Assembly: GCF_000717995.1 (NCBI RefSeq)
Contig: NZ_JODM01000008.1
Coordinates: 112,437 to 176,436 of the forward strand
Reading direction: 5' to 3'
Origin: Streptomyces violaceorubidus
GTDB lineage: Bacteria > Actinomycetota > Actinomycetes > Streptomycetales > Streptomycetaceae
Length of the DNA: 64,000 nt
Shown: one piece after another, positions 17,004 through 25,271 of the stretch
Position numbering within the stretch: the first letter of the stretch is position 1
Layout: every line of letters starts with the position of its first letter
Translations under genes and position numbers: made by a program
Notes under the pieces: generated by a model
What the model was told of the DNA's origin: nothing
Seen by the model: only the letters and a program-made list of their open reading frames with translations
Databases searched by the model: none

Positions 17004-17243
17004 ATGCCATCACTCAACGTGACCTTCACCGAGGAAGAAATGGAAGGCGTCCGCGCTGCCGCCGCAGCCGAGGGCAAGAGCCTCAAGCAGTACATGCACG
17101 ACCTCGGTGTCCGCGAGATGCAGCGCAAGCGGTTCGTCGCCGGCGCCGCCTCGTGGGCGGACCGGCTGCGCGCCGAGTTCGACGAGGCGTTCCCGGACGA
17201 GATCCCCCCGTCCCAGCGCGGCGAGGGAGTCAGCGCCGCCTGA
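17004..17243 (+). CDS. Ribbon-helix-helix-type antitoxin
   Basis: This is a 79-residue protein whose first half (SLNVTFTEEEMEGVRAAAAA, then GKSLKQYMHDLGV) fits a ribbon-helix-helix DNA-binding fold: a short beta strand, then two helices. The acidic C-terminal third, ending in a Pro/Ser tail, is the likely toxin-binding part. It is the first gene of a two-gene unit; its TGA overlaps the next ATG (TGATG at 17241-17245). Two GGTACC boxes lie just upstream. Confidence 0.8.
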   Translation: MPSLNVTFTEEEMEGVRAAAAAEGKSLKQYMHDLGVREMQRKRFVAGAASWADRLRAEFDEAFPDEIPPSQRGEGVSAA

Positions 17244-17626
17244 TGAGCGAGCCCCTGTACATCGATGTCCCCTGGCTCCTGGACGTCCAGGACGCCGCTC
17301 TGGACAACGAGGACGTGTCGGTCACGGACTACTCCGCCCTCGTCGCGGCAGTGGCCCGCCACAAGACCCGCATGCCGACCCTGGCCGCGTCGAACCCCGA
17401 CAGCGCCTGGCGCGCGGCGGCCCTGCTGCACACCGTGGTGCGGCTCGAACCGCTCCCCCACCGCAACAGCCTCTTCGCGGCCTTCGTCACCGGTCAGTAC
17501 ATGGACCAGTCCGGGGAGGGCATCGATCCGCCCTACGGGGCCCTGTCCGACCTGATCAGAAAGGTCCGCGAGACCCGGCTGAGCATCTACGACATCGCCG
17601 ACGTGCTCCGTTCCTGGCGCATCTGA
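17243..17626 (+). CDS. Fic/Doc-like toxin with degenerate active site
   Basis: This is a 127-residue alpha-helical protein matching the streptomycete Fic-type toxin component by length, the YIDVPWLLDVQ opening and position after an antitoxin. The helix pair where Fic proteins hold HPFxxGN(G/K)R reads PLPHRNSLFAAF. The catalytic His, the acidic residue and the phosphate-binding Gly-Asn are not in place, so AMPylation or Doc-type kinase activity is doubtful. Family assignment is from memory of similar annotated proteins plus context; it may act by another mechanism. Confidence 0.65.
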   Translation: MSEPLYIDVPWLLDVQDAALDNEDVSVTDYSALVAAVARHKTRMPTLAASNPDSAWRAAALLHTVVRLEPLPHRNSLFAAFVTGQYMDQSGEGIDPPYGALSDLIRKVRETRLSIYDIADVLRSWRI

Positions 17627-17652
17627 CCGGCGGGGCCGTCACTGCGCGGGCG

Positions 17653-18255
17653 TCACAGCCCCCGCCAGATGTTGTCGAACGCCGCTTCCTCGATGCTGCG
17701 GCGCTGCCGGGTGGCGGCCAGCTCCACCACGGCGTCGTTCACCGCGGCGAGGACCGTCGCGATCCTGTCGTCCTCGGGGTCCTCCGGCTGGTCGGCCGAC
17801 TCGTGCCGCACGCCCACCGCGGCCGCGAGACCCACCAGCACCGGATCGCCGTCGGCCCAGCGGTCGGTGGCGCGCCGACGGGCCGCCGGATCGGCCGGGG
17901 CGGGCCGGTCGGCACCGCGCCGTGCGCTCCGTCCCAGGTGCTTGCGGCCGCCGTCGTCCGCGCCCGCGGCAGCGAGGTACCGGGCCGCCAGGCCGTCTCC
18001 CCGGCGCCACAGCCAGTCGGTCACGGACTCGGCCGGCTCCTGCCCGGCCAGGGACGCCGCCTCGTCGAGGAGCCGGTCACCGGATGCGCCCGGCGACGCA
18101 GGCCGCAGGACGGGACCGTCCAGCGTGACCGTGCCCGCTTCCAGGAGGTCGATCAGCTCGGCTCCGGCCAGGGCCAGTGACAGGTCGCCACGCTCGACCG
18201 AGTAGTCGGAGGGAACATCGAGGGAGACGATCGTCAGGTCGTGTGCTGTGGTCAT
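17653..18255 (-). CDS. GOLPH3/VPS74-like (GPP34) protein
   Basis: This is a ~200-residue bacterial homologue of the eukaryotic GOLPH3 fold, recognised by LSLALAGAELIDLLEAG and RLLDEAASL and by its helical pattern. The eukaryotic proteins bind phosphoinositides and Golgi glycosyltransferases; the role of actinobacterial members is not established. I prefer the ATG at 18255 (GGAG about 8 bases upstream), but an in-frame ATG at 18270 is also possible. It is convergent with the toxin-antitoxin pair and follows the sigma-factor gene. Confidence 0.72.
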   Translation of the reverse strand: MTTAHDLTIVSLDVPSDYSVERGDLSLALAGAELIDLLEAGTVTLDGPVLRPASPGASGDRLLDEAASLAGQEPAESVTDWLWRRGDGLAARYLAAAGADDGGRKHLGRSARRGADRPAPADPAARRRATDRWADGDPVLVGLAAAVGVRHESADQPEDPEDDRIATVLAAVNDAVVELAATRQRRSIEEAAFDNIWRGL

Positions 18256-18308
18256 GACGGAACTCCGCATCTGTCACCTCTGCTGCGACACACCTGCCGC
18301 GACCTTGC

Positions 18309-19202
18309 TCAGCCTACCCACGGTCGCAGCTTCTCGGGATTGCGGACCGCCCAGATGCGGCTGACCCGTCCTTCGGCGACGTCGAAGGCGGCCACCGTCA
18401 TGACGGCGCCCCCGCGCCGGGCCACCAGGCCCGGTACCCCGTTGACCGAGCGCTCCAGGAGTTCGAGGCCCGGGGCCTTGTCGGCGATGGCGACCATGTA
18501 CTGGGCGATGCGGGCACCGCCCTCGACCGGCCGCAGGACGGCTCCGACCATGCCGCCGCCGTCGGCGGTCATGACGGCGGCCGGGTCGAGGAGGTCGACC
18601 AGCGCCGCGATGTCCTTCGCCTCCCAGGCCGCCTTGACCCGCCGCACCACGTCGGCCTGCACCGCGGGGGCCGCCCGGACCCGTGCGTCGCGCACCCGGC
18701 GCCGTCCGGAGGCGGCGAGCTGCTTGCAGGCGTCCGGGGTCCGGCGCAGGACGCCCGCGATCTCGGCGAAGGGGTAGCGGAAGACGTCGTGGAGTACGAA
18801 GGCCACCCGCTCCGCCGGGGTCATCGATTCCAGGACGACGAGGAAGGCCATGGTCACCGACTCGTCCAGCACCATCTGGTCGGCGGGGTCGGCGCCGTGC
18901 CCGCGGTCGCGCTCGGCGTGGGCGGGCAGCGGATCCGGCAGCCAGGCGCCCACATAGCGTTCACGCCGGGCCCGCGCCGAGCCGAGCACGTCCAGGCAGA
19001 CGCGGCCGGTCACGGTCGTCAGCCAGGCGCCCGGGGACGCTATCTCCGCCTGCCTGCCGGGCGGCAGCGCGTACCAGCGTGCGTAGGCCTCCTGCACGGC
19101 GTCCTCGGCCTCGGCCAGCGAACCGAGCAACCGATAGGCGACATTGATCAGTTGGCGCCGTTCCCGGACCGTCGCGTCGGCCCCCGTCCCCGCCGTCCCC
19201 AT
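18309..19202 (-). CDS. ECF41-type RNA polymerase sigma factor (SigJ-like)
   Basis: This is a 297-residue extracytoplasmic-function sigma factor with region 2 (INVAYRLLGSLAEAEDAVQEAY) and region 4 (FAEIAGVLRRTPDACKQLAASGRRR). A SnoaL-like C-terminal extension replaces a separate anti-sigma factor. The hallmark ECF41 motifs are present with small changes: WLPDP at 87-91 for WLPEP, DGGGM at 213-217, and NPEKL at 287-291. In the known ECF41 group the extension controls activity, and the target is often a neighbouring oxidoreductase, epimerase or carboxymuconolactone decarboxylase. Here the divergent neighbour is a membrane protein instead. Confidence 0.88.
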   Translation of the reverse strand: MGTAGTGADATVRERRQLINVAYRLLGSLAEAEDAVQEAYARWYALPPGRQAEIASPGAWLTTVTGRVCLDVLGSARARRERYVGAWLPDPLPAHAERDRGHGADPADQMVLDESVTMAFLVVLESMTPAERVAFVLHDVFRYPFAEIAGVLRRTPDACKQLAASGRRRVRDARVRAAPAVQADVVRRVKAAWEAKDIAALVDLLDPAAVMTADGGGMVGAVLRPVEGGARIAQYMVAIADKAPGLELLERSVNGVPGLVARRGGAVMTVAAFDVAEGRVSRIWAVRNPEKLRPWVG

Positions 19203-19302
19203 GCCCGGTCGCCCCCTCGCCTTACCTTTCGCCGGCCCGCTTCGTCGGGCTGGTGAAACCTTACCGATCTACTGCCCCCGGGGCGGAAAAGGGGACCGCG
19301 GC

Positions 19303-19665
19303 ATGGCAACCCAGGCGACGGCGCAGCACCGGATCTCGTTCCTGCGGACCGCGATAGCCCTGCAGACCCTGACCATCTTCCTCCAGGCGGTCTCCGCCGG
19401 ACTGTTGCTGACCGCCTCCTACGGGGAGACGCTGCACAGCGTCGGAGCCCGGGTGATGTACGCGGCGTCGATGCTGTACGTGCTCGCGGCGGTGCTGGCG
19501 TGGAAGCCGGGCGGCGGCCCGCTCAGGCCCGTCTGGCACGCGTGCGGCTTCCTCGTCCTCGCCTCGGTCCAGGTCGTGCTCGGCATCGCGCACGTCCCGT
19601 CGGTCCATCTTCCCCTGGGCGTCCTGATGTTCGGGCTGAGCATGCTGGCGCTGGCGCGGCGTTGA
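19303..19665 (+). CDS. Small four-helix membrane protein
   Basis: This is a 120-residue protein with four predicted transmembrane helices (AIALQTLTIFLQAVSAGLLL, MYAASMLYVLAAVLAW, CGFLVLASVQVVLGIAHV, LGVLMFGLSMLALA). No enzymatic motif is visible and I do not recognise the family. The ATG at 19303 was chosen over upstream starts because the earlier frame is low complexity and overlaps the sigma gene. It diverges from the ECF41 sigma gene, the position where ECF41 targets are usually found, so it could be under that sigma factor. Confidence 0.7.
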   Translation: MATQATAQHRISFLRTAIALQTLTIFLQAVSAGLLLTASYGETLHSVGARVMYAASMLYVLAAVLAWKPGGGPLRPVWHACGFLVLASVQVVLGIAHVPSVHLPLGVLMFGLSMLALARR

Positions 19666-19682
19666 GCACCCGTGCCACGGGG

Positions 19683-20273
19683 TCACACCCGCCGCCGGGC
19701 GCGGCGGAGGCAGGAGGCGGCCACCACGAAGGGCCACAGCGACTGGAGCGAGGTCACGACGCGTTCCGCGACGCCGGCGTCACCGTGTCGCCCCATCTCG
19801 ATCAGGAACCAGACCCCACCGGCGGCCATCAGGGTCGTCACCGCCACCGAGGGCGCGAGACGCAGCGCCCAGGGAGCGGCCGGGCCTCCGTTGACGGCCA
19901 GGACCGGCCACACCGCCAGGAGCGTGAACCCGACCACCACCACCGCGCCGTGGTGCAGGGAGCCCCCGCTGCTCGGCGCCGGGAGCGCCACCAGCACCAG
20001 CGCGGCGAGTCCGCCGCCGCCGAGCGCGACGCGTCCGGCGGTGGCGGCGGCCCGCAGCCCCCAGGCGGTCAGCAGGTGGCAGACGCCCAGGGCCAGGAAA
20101 GCCGCCGTCATCACCCAGAACCCGGCGGCCCCGTAGGACCCGAGAACGCTGATCGTCTGGGTGACGGGGTCGTAGGAAGACCCTTCGTAGTGAGCCGCGC
20201 CGGTCCAGCCTGCGATCAGCAGCACGGGTGCGCATCCCGACGACACCAGGACCCATCTGGGGACAAATCGCAT
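19683..20273 (-). CDS. DUF998 family membrane protein
   Basis: This is a 196-residue protein with about six transmembrane helices, opening VPRWVLVSSGCAPVLLIAGW and carrying the DPVTQTISVLGSYGA segment characteristic of DUF998. Function is unknown. It converges with the four-helix membrane protein and is followed upstream by the DUF1838 gene on the same strand, 47 bases away. Confidence 0.78.
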   Translation of the reverse strand: MRFVPRWVLVSSGCAPVLLIAGWTGAAHYEGSSYDPVTQTISVLGSYGAAGFWVMTAAFLALGVCHLLTAWGLRAAATAGRVALGGGGLAALVLVALPAPSSGGSLHHGAVVVVGFTLLAVWPVLAVNGGPAAPWALRLAPSVAVTTLMAAGGVWFLIEMGRHGDAGVAERVVTSLQSLWPFVVAASCLRRARRRV

Positions 20274-20320
20274 CAGGCAACCATAGAGCGCACGCCCGTG
20301 TGAAGCCGTGCGCCCGGCGC

Positions 20321-21067
20321 TCACACGGGCGGGTCGAGTGTGCGGAAGTACGTCCAACTCGTCTCGTTCGGCTCGCTCCAGCACTCCGGTGCCCGCGCGA
20401 ACCGCGGGTGGTGGTCGGCGATGTAGGCCCGGGTGCGCTCGGGCACCTCGGCGTAGGAACCGAGTTTGCGTCCCCGGCAGTGGAAGGTGAGGCCGCCGGG
20501 GTGCCGGCCCCGGGCCATCCACGGGAGCCACGGGGACATCCGGGTCCACGACATGGTCGCCGGAACGCTGGGGGCCGGGCCGGTCAGGTCCGCGCGGTCG
20601 GCGAAGAACTGGAAGAGCTCCAGGGCCTTGTACGTGTCGCCGGCCGAGTGGAGGGGGTACTGGGCCACCGGCAGGGGGGAGGGGTAGGCGAGCGGGATCT
20701 CCAGGCTGAAGCAGACCTGGGCGCCGAGGTCGGTCGTCGGGACCGGGAAGGGGCGCCACTTCTGGTTCGCCGGGTCGTTCCAGACGTGGATCACCGGCAG
20801 GTCCCGCCAGGTCTCCAGGATCTCGCGGGTGACGGGGTCGAGGTAGAAGGCGGCCTCACGGGTGAGCAGTCGGTAGGCGTCCGGGCCGTCGTCGGCGTCC
20901 TGGACCAGGCGGGCGACGTTGACGCCCTCGAAGCCGAAGACGTGCTCGTAGGGCTCGTCGGGCGACCAGGCGTACACGTTTCCGGACCACCAGTACGTGA
21001 CCTCCTCTCCGTCGAGGGAGGCCCGGGTGCGGGCGAGGGAGCGGAGCGACTGCGCGGGTGTCGTCAT
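20321..21067 (-). CDS. DUF1838 family protein
   Basis: This is a 248-residue protein matching DUF1838 by its opening (ASLDGEEVTYWWSGNVYAW, then HVFGFEGVNVARL) and the Trp-rich C-terminus (WPLP/WTYFRT-type segments). There is no signal peptide or transmembrane helix. Family function is not known to me. The ATG at 21067 gives the typical start; a much longer open frame upstream is an artefact of high GC. It lies downstream of the GT2-TagF gene on the same strand with about 100 bases between them. Confidence 0.75.
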   Translation of the reverse strand: MTTPAQSLRSLARTRASLDGEEVTYWWSGNVYAWSPDEPYEHVFGFEGVNVARLVQDADDGPDAYRLLTREAAFYLDPVTREILETWRDLPVIHVWNDPANQKWRPFPVPTTDLGAQVCFSLEIPLAYPSPLPVAQYPLHSAGDTYKALELFQFFADRADLTGPAPSVPATMSWTRMSPWLPWMARGRHPGGLTFHCRGRKLGSYAEVPERTRAYIADHHPRFARAPECWSEPNETSWTYFRTLDPPV

Positions 21068-21168
21068 GGGCAGTACTCTGCGCGACGGCGGGCCGCACCG
21101 GGCGGCGAACGACACGTCCCGCCCCGAAACGGCCGGAAGCCTCCGTTCCGGGACAGGACACGTCGCGG

Positions 21169-23409
21169 TCAGCCGCGAGCCGGTGACGATGCCGGTGCCG
21201 GTGCCGGTGCGGGGGTGCGCTGCTCCAGCGGGACGACCGCCGGACCCGCGTCCTGGCCGAGGAAGAAGTGGCGCACCACACGCTCGGCGGCGTGGCCGTC
21301 GTCGTACTGGCAGAAGCGGGTGCGGAACGCGGCGCGCAGGGCGGTGGCCTCGGGGCCGCGCCAGCGGCCGCTGCGGAAGGTGTCGACGAGTTCGTCCTCG
21401 GTGGTGGCGACCGCCCCCGGGGTGTCGCCGGGCCGGCCGGACAGCAGGTCGAAGGTGACGCCGCGGACCTGGGAGTAGATCTCCCAGTCGTCGGCGTAGA
21501 TGACGATGGGCCGGTCGAGGTTGGCGTAGTCGAAGGCGAGGGACGAGTAGTCGGCGACGAGCGCGTCCGCCGCCAGGCAGAGGTCCTCGACGCTGGGGTG
21601 GCGGGAGACGTCGAGGACGGCGCCCTGATCGGCCAGGCCGCTCAGCTCGGGGCTCCGGTCGTAGAAGTAGTGGGCGCGGACCAGCAGGACGAAGTCGTCG
21701 CCCAGGGCCTTGGCCACCCGGGCCAGGTCGAAGGACGGTGTCCAGTCGGTCCGGTAGTCGCGGTGGGTCGGCGCGTACAGCAGGGCGGTCTTGCCCGGGG
21801 CTATGCCGAGCCGGGCGCGGACGGCGGCGACGTCCTCGGCGTTCGCGCCGTAGTAGCGGTCGTTGCGCGGATAGCCCGAGTCGAGGGACGCGTAGGAGCC
21901 GGGGTAGGCGCGCTCCCACTGGGTGGTGGAGTGCTGGTTGGAGGAGATGCTCAGGTCCCAGCGGTCCACGCGCTCCAGGAGGCGGTCGAAGTCCATGCCC
22001 CTGGCGGCCGCGGGATAGGCCTGCTGGTCCAGGCCCATGCGCTTGAGCGGGGTTCCGTGATGGGTCTGGAGGTGGAGCTGGCCGGGCCGCTTGACGATGT
22101 GGTCGGGGAAGTTGACGTTGTTCACGAAGTACCGTGCGCGGGCCATCACCTCCCAGTAACGGCGTGAGTCGCGCACGACGTGGTCGATGCCGTCGGGGAC
22201 CCGGCCGGCCAGGTCCTTGCGCACCACCCAGACGCCGTGCACCTCGGGGGCCAGTTCCCGGGCCTTCTCGAAGACGGCGAGCGGGTTGCAGGACGGCAGC
22301 CGGTCCCAGTACGAGGTGTAGACGGCGAGGCCCGGGTCCGGGGAACGCCTGCGCTGGAGGGTGTACAGCCCGGCGTACGCGCGCTTGCCGGCCTTGGTCC
22401 TGGCCCTGGCGACCTTGTTCGGCCCCGCCGTCTTGGCGCGCGCGGCGAGTTGGGCGGCCTGGTAGGCGCGGTAGAGCCGTTTGGCCACGGTCCGCATGTA
22501 CACCCCGGTCGGTCCCTCGGGCAGGATGAAGCCGGCCGGGACGTACCGCGCGTAGAAGTCCGCGGTGCGGTCGAAGAACTCCCTGCGGTCGGCGACTCTC
22601 ACCCGCTCGGGGCGCTTGAGGGCGAACAGCATGTGGAACACGGCCCGTTCGAAGAACATGGGCGTGGCCCAGGCCAGCTCGGGCCGCTGGGCGAGGAAGG
22701 CGAACAGCCCCTCGTACTGCGTGAAGATGTCGAAGTGCTTGCGCCCCGGCGTCTTCGTGATCGCGCCCTGGCGGCGCTGGCGGTACTCGACCCCGACCCG
22801 GTTCAGACAGCCGATCCGCTCCGCCGTGACCATCGCCATGTGCGTGACGGGCGCGTCCTCGTACAGGCCGGGTGCGTACTGGAGGCCCTGCCCGACGAAG
22901 AACTCGCGGCGGAAGGCCTTGTTCCAGGCGACCAGGAACAGGTGCGCGTACTCGGGCCGGTCCTTGAGGCGGAAGACGTCGGTGCCCGCCCGCTCGATCA
23001 GGTCCGCGGCCTGGCTGCGGCCGCCCTTGCCCCACCAGTAGGTGCGCACGTGGTCGAAGACCAGGATGTCCAGGTCCCCGACGGCGTCCAGCCGGGCGGC
23101 CAGCGCCTCCAGCAGGCCCGGGGTGTAGGAGTCGTCGCTGTCGAGGAAGAGGACGTAGTCGCCCCGCGCGCGCTCCAGCCCCGCGTTGCGTGCCCGCCCC
23201 AGGCCGACGTTCTCCGGCAGGTGCACGGCCCTGACGCGGGCGTCGCGGGCGGCGTACTCGTCGATGATGGCGCCGCAGGAGTCCGGTGAGCGGTCGTCGA
23301 CGGCGATCACCTCGATGTCCCGGTACGACTGCCCCAGTACCGAGTCCAGACATGCGCGAAGATACCCCTGCACCTTGAACACGGGGACGACAATGCTGAA
23401 CCGAGGCAT
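21169..23409 (-). CDS. Bifunctional GT2 / CDP-glycerol glycerophosphotransferase (TagF-like)
   Basis: This is a 746-residue two-domain enzyme for teichoic-acid-type polymers. Residues 1 to about 230 are a GT2 glycosyltransferase (FSIVVPVFKVQGYL, DDRSPDS, FLDSDDS). From about 390 to 720 is a CDP-glycerol:poly(glycerophosphate) transferase domain, with HGTPLKRMG, LYAPTHRD and DYSSLAFDYA, the last two being the family's substrate-binding blocks. A basic linker (RARTKAGKRAYAG) joins them and may contact the membrane. It would add polyol-phosphate units to a wall glycopolymer. The C-terminus is an Ala-Pro tail. Confidence 0.88.
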   Translation of the reverse strand: MPRFSIVVPVFKVQGYLRACLDSVLGQSYRDIEVIAVDDRSPDSCGAIIDEYAARDARVRAVHLPENVGLGRARNAGLERARGDYVLFLDSDDSYTPGLLEALAARLDAVGDLDILVFDHVRTYWWGKGGRSQAADLIERAGTDVFRLKDRPEYAHLFLVAWNKAFRREFFVGQGLQYAPGLYEDAPVTHMAMVTAERIGCLNRVGVEYRQRRQGAITKTPGRKHFDIFTQYEGLFAFLAQRPELAWATPMFFERAVFHMLFALKRPERVRVADRREFFDRTADFYARYVPAGFILPEGPTGVYMRTVAKRLYRAYQAAQLAARAKTAGPNKVARARTKAGKRAYAGLYTLQRRRSPDPGLAVYTSYWDRLPSCNPLAVFEKARELAPEVHGVWVVRKDLAGRVPDGIDHVVRDSRRYWEVMARARYFVNNVNFPDHIVKRPGQLHLQTHHGTPLKRMGLDQQAYPAAARGMDFDRLLERVDRWDLSISSNQHSTTQWERAYPGSYASLDSGYPRNDRYYGANAEDVAAVRARLGIAPGKTALLYAPTHRDYRTDWTPSFDLARVAKALGDDFVLLVRAHYFYDRSPELSGLADQGAVLDVSRHPSVEDLCLAADALVADYSSLAFDYANLDRPIVIYADDWEIYSQVRGVTFDLLSGRPGDTPGAVATTEDELVDTFRSGRWRGPEATALRAAFRTRFCQYDDGHAAERVVRHFFLGQDAGPAVVPLEQRTPAPAPAPASSPARG

Positions 23410-23511
23410 GCGGACAACTCCAGGTGAAGCGTGGGTGAACCGTGGTTGGACAGGGAGACCAGCGACACTTGTGAAACGTTGTATACGCGCTGTGAATATC
23501 TGGGGAAGGCC

Positions 23512-23559
23512 GGATCCGGTATCCGCCTCGCACGGGGATCCGGTATCCGCCTCGCACGG
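23512..23559. repeat. Perfect 24-bp tandem duplication
   Basis: Bases 23512-23535 and 23536-23559 are identical. Each unit contains GGATCCGGTATCC, which is itself an inverted repeat (GGAT ... ATCC). The duplication lies between the divergent TagF-like gene and the DHFR-like gene, in the region that should hold their promoters. Confidence 0.9.
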
Positions 23560-23597
23560 AAGCGATGAGTTCGGGCGACACCTCGGGTCCACCCTGT

Positions 23598-24212
23598 ATG
23601 ACTCGGATCATCGCGGACATCTCGATCTCCCTCGACGGCTGCGTCACCGGGCCCGACCCCTCCCCGGGCAACGGTCTGGGCACCGGCGGCGAGGCGCTGC
23701 ACACCTGGGCCTTCTCCGAGGACCCGGAGGAGCGCCGGATGGTGCGGGAGTCCACCGCCCGCTCCGGCGCCGTCGTCCTCGGCCGCCGGCTCTTCGACCT
23801 GGTCGACGGGCCGGGCGGCTGGGACGACACCGTCGGCTACGGCGCCGCGGAGGTCGGCAAACCCCCGTTCGTGGTCGTGACCGGCTCTCCCCCGGCCTCG
23901 GTCCGGCTCACCGGCCTCGACTGGACGTTCGTCACGACCGGTCTGCCCGACGCCGTCGGCGCGGCGCGTGAGCGGGCCGAGGCCGCTTCGGCGGACCGCG
24001 GCACGGACCTCGACGTCGTCCTCATGGGCGGCGGCGCCCTGATCGGCTCGGCGCTCGACGCCGGGCTGGTCGACACGCTGTCCCTCCACCTGGCCCCCGT
24101 CGTACTGGGCTCCGGAACACCCCTGTTCACCGGCGGCACACCGCGCACCCTGGTCCGAAGGAGCGCGACCGCCACCGCGAACGCCACCCATCTGATCTAC
24201 GACGTCCTCTGA
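23598..24212 (+). CDS. Dihydrofolate reductase-fold (RibD C-terminal) protein
   Basis: This is a 204-residue protein of the DHFR/RibD_C superfamily, opening RIIADISISLDGCVTGPD and containing VVLMGGGALIGSALDAGLVD and HLAPVVLGSGTPLF, which form the NADPH-binding edge. Members reduce small substrates with NADPH; true dihydrofolate reduction is not expected from this branch. The Cys in the 'SLDG-C/Y-V' position replaces the usual Tyr/Phe. It stands alone downstream of a 24-bp duplicated element. Confidence 0.82.
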   Translation: MTRIIADISISLDGCVTGPDPSPGNGLGTGGEALHTWAFSEDPEERRMVRESTARSGAVVLGRRLFDLVDGPGGWDDTVGYGAAEVGKPPFVVVTGSPPASVRLTGLDWTFVTTGLPDAVGAARERAEAASADRGTDLDVVLMGGGALIGSALDAGLVDTLSLHLAPVVLGSGTPLFTGGTPRTLVRRSATATANATHLIYDVL

Positions 24213-24265
24213 CGCACATCCCATGAACGCCCCCCGGGCGCCGAGCGGTTCGGGGATCATGAGGC

Positions 24266-25141
24266 ATGCGACCGGACGGCTGGCACCTCACCGAAGACCT
24301 CGACGACTACCTGGCCCGGGCCTGGGACTTCCTGTGCTCGCGCCCCGCCCCGCACACCACACCCCTGACCGCGATCGAGAAGCTGCGCACGCGCGGCGCG
24401 GACGCGTCCGGAACGGGAGTCACCCTCTTCGGGTGGCTGGAGGAGGACGGCGAGGTCCGCGCCGCCTTCCTGCGCCCTCCGACCGGCCGGCTGACCCTCA
24501 CGGCCCTCTCCCCCGGGCAGGCCGACCGCTTCGCCGGGCACCTGGCCGGCCTCGGCATGCGGCCCTCCGGCGTCCTGTCGGACGAGGAAACCGCCACCGC
24601 GTTCGCCGACGCCTGGCGACGGCACACCGGCGCCGCGGCCGTGCGGGGTTGGGGCGCCCGTCTCCACCGGCTCGGCACGCTCACCCCGCCGCAGCCCGTC
24701 CCGGCGGGCCGGAGCCGGCCGGTGGGCGAGCGGGAGCACGGACATCTCATGCGCTGGTGCCGCGAGTTCGCCGCGGACGTCGGCGAGGCGGTGACCATCG
24801 ACGCCGCGTCCTGGGCCGGCACCCGCTTCGCCGAGAAGCGCTACACCTTCTGGGAGACGGAGGACGGCACACCCGTCTCCATGGCGGGCGCGAACCCGCT
24901 GGTCGGCGGGCAGGTCCGGATCGATCCCGTCTACACCCCGGCCCGGCAGCGCGGTCGCGGCTACGCGGGCGCCGTGACGGTCGAGGTCAGCCGGGCCGCG
25001 CTGGCCGCCGGGGCGAGGGAGGTCGTGCTGTTCACCGACCCCGCCAACCGCACCAGCAATGCCCTGTACCGGCGCATCGGCTACGTACCGCTCGCCGACT
25101 TCTGCGCCTACGCGTTCACCCCCGCCGTCCGGCGCCCGTAG
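24266..25141 (+). CDS. GNAT family N-acetyltransferase
   Basis: This is a 291-residue acetyltransferase; the C-terminal ~130 residues form the GNAT domain, with acetyl-CoA loop R-Q-R-G-R-G-Y-A-G-A-V and the ANRTSNALYRRIGY motif near the end. The N-terminal ~140 residues look like a degenerate second GNAT-like domain, a common layout in Streptomyces. The substrate is unknown. The ATG at 24266 fits the hydrophilic start (WHLTEDLDDYL). Confidence 0.83.
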   Translation: MRPDGWHLTEDLDDYLARAWDFLCSRPAPHTTPLTAIEKLRTRGADASGTGVTLFGWLEEDGEVRAAFLRPPTGRLTLTALSPGQADRFAGHLAGLGMRPSGVLSDEETATAFADAWRRHTGAAAVRGWGARLHRLGTLTPPQPVPAGRSRPVGEREHGHLMRWCREFAADVGEAVTIDAASWAGTRFAEKRYTFWETEDGTPVSMAGANPLVGGQVRIDPVYTPARQRGRGYAGAVTVEVSRAALAAGAREVVLFTDPANRTSNALYRRIGYVPLADFCAYAFTPAVRRP

Positions 25142-25271
25142 ACGCCTCGCCGAACCGGGGCGGCCCCCTGCCGGTACGGCCATTGACGGCGGCGGGCGGC
25201 GCCCCTACGGTGCCCTCACCGCGCGACCCGCGATCGGTCCCGAGGGCGGCCGGGGGGATGGGGGCAGGGCG

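Noticed and set aside
23512-23559. 24-bp duplication considered as an attachment site pair.
   Set aside because: The copies are adjacent with nothing between them and there is no integrase or tRNA gene.
20321-23830. A single 1169-codon minus-strand frame spanning DUF1838 and the TagF-like gene.
   Set aside because: Only its last 248 codons (DUF1838) are coding; the rest is a shadow of the GT2-TagF gene, which lies in another frame.
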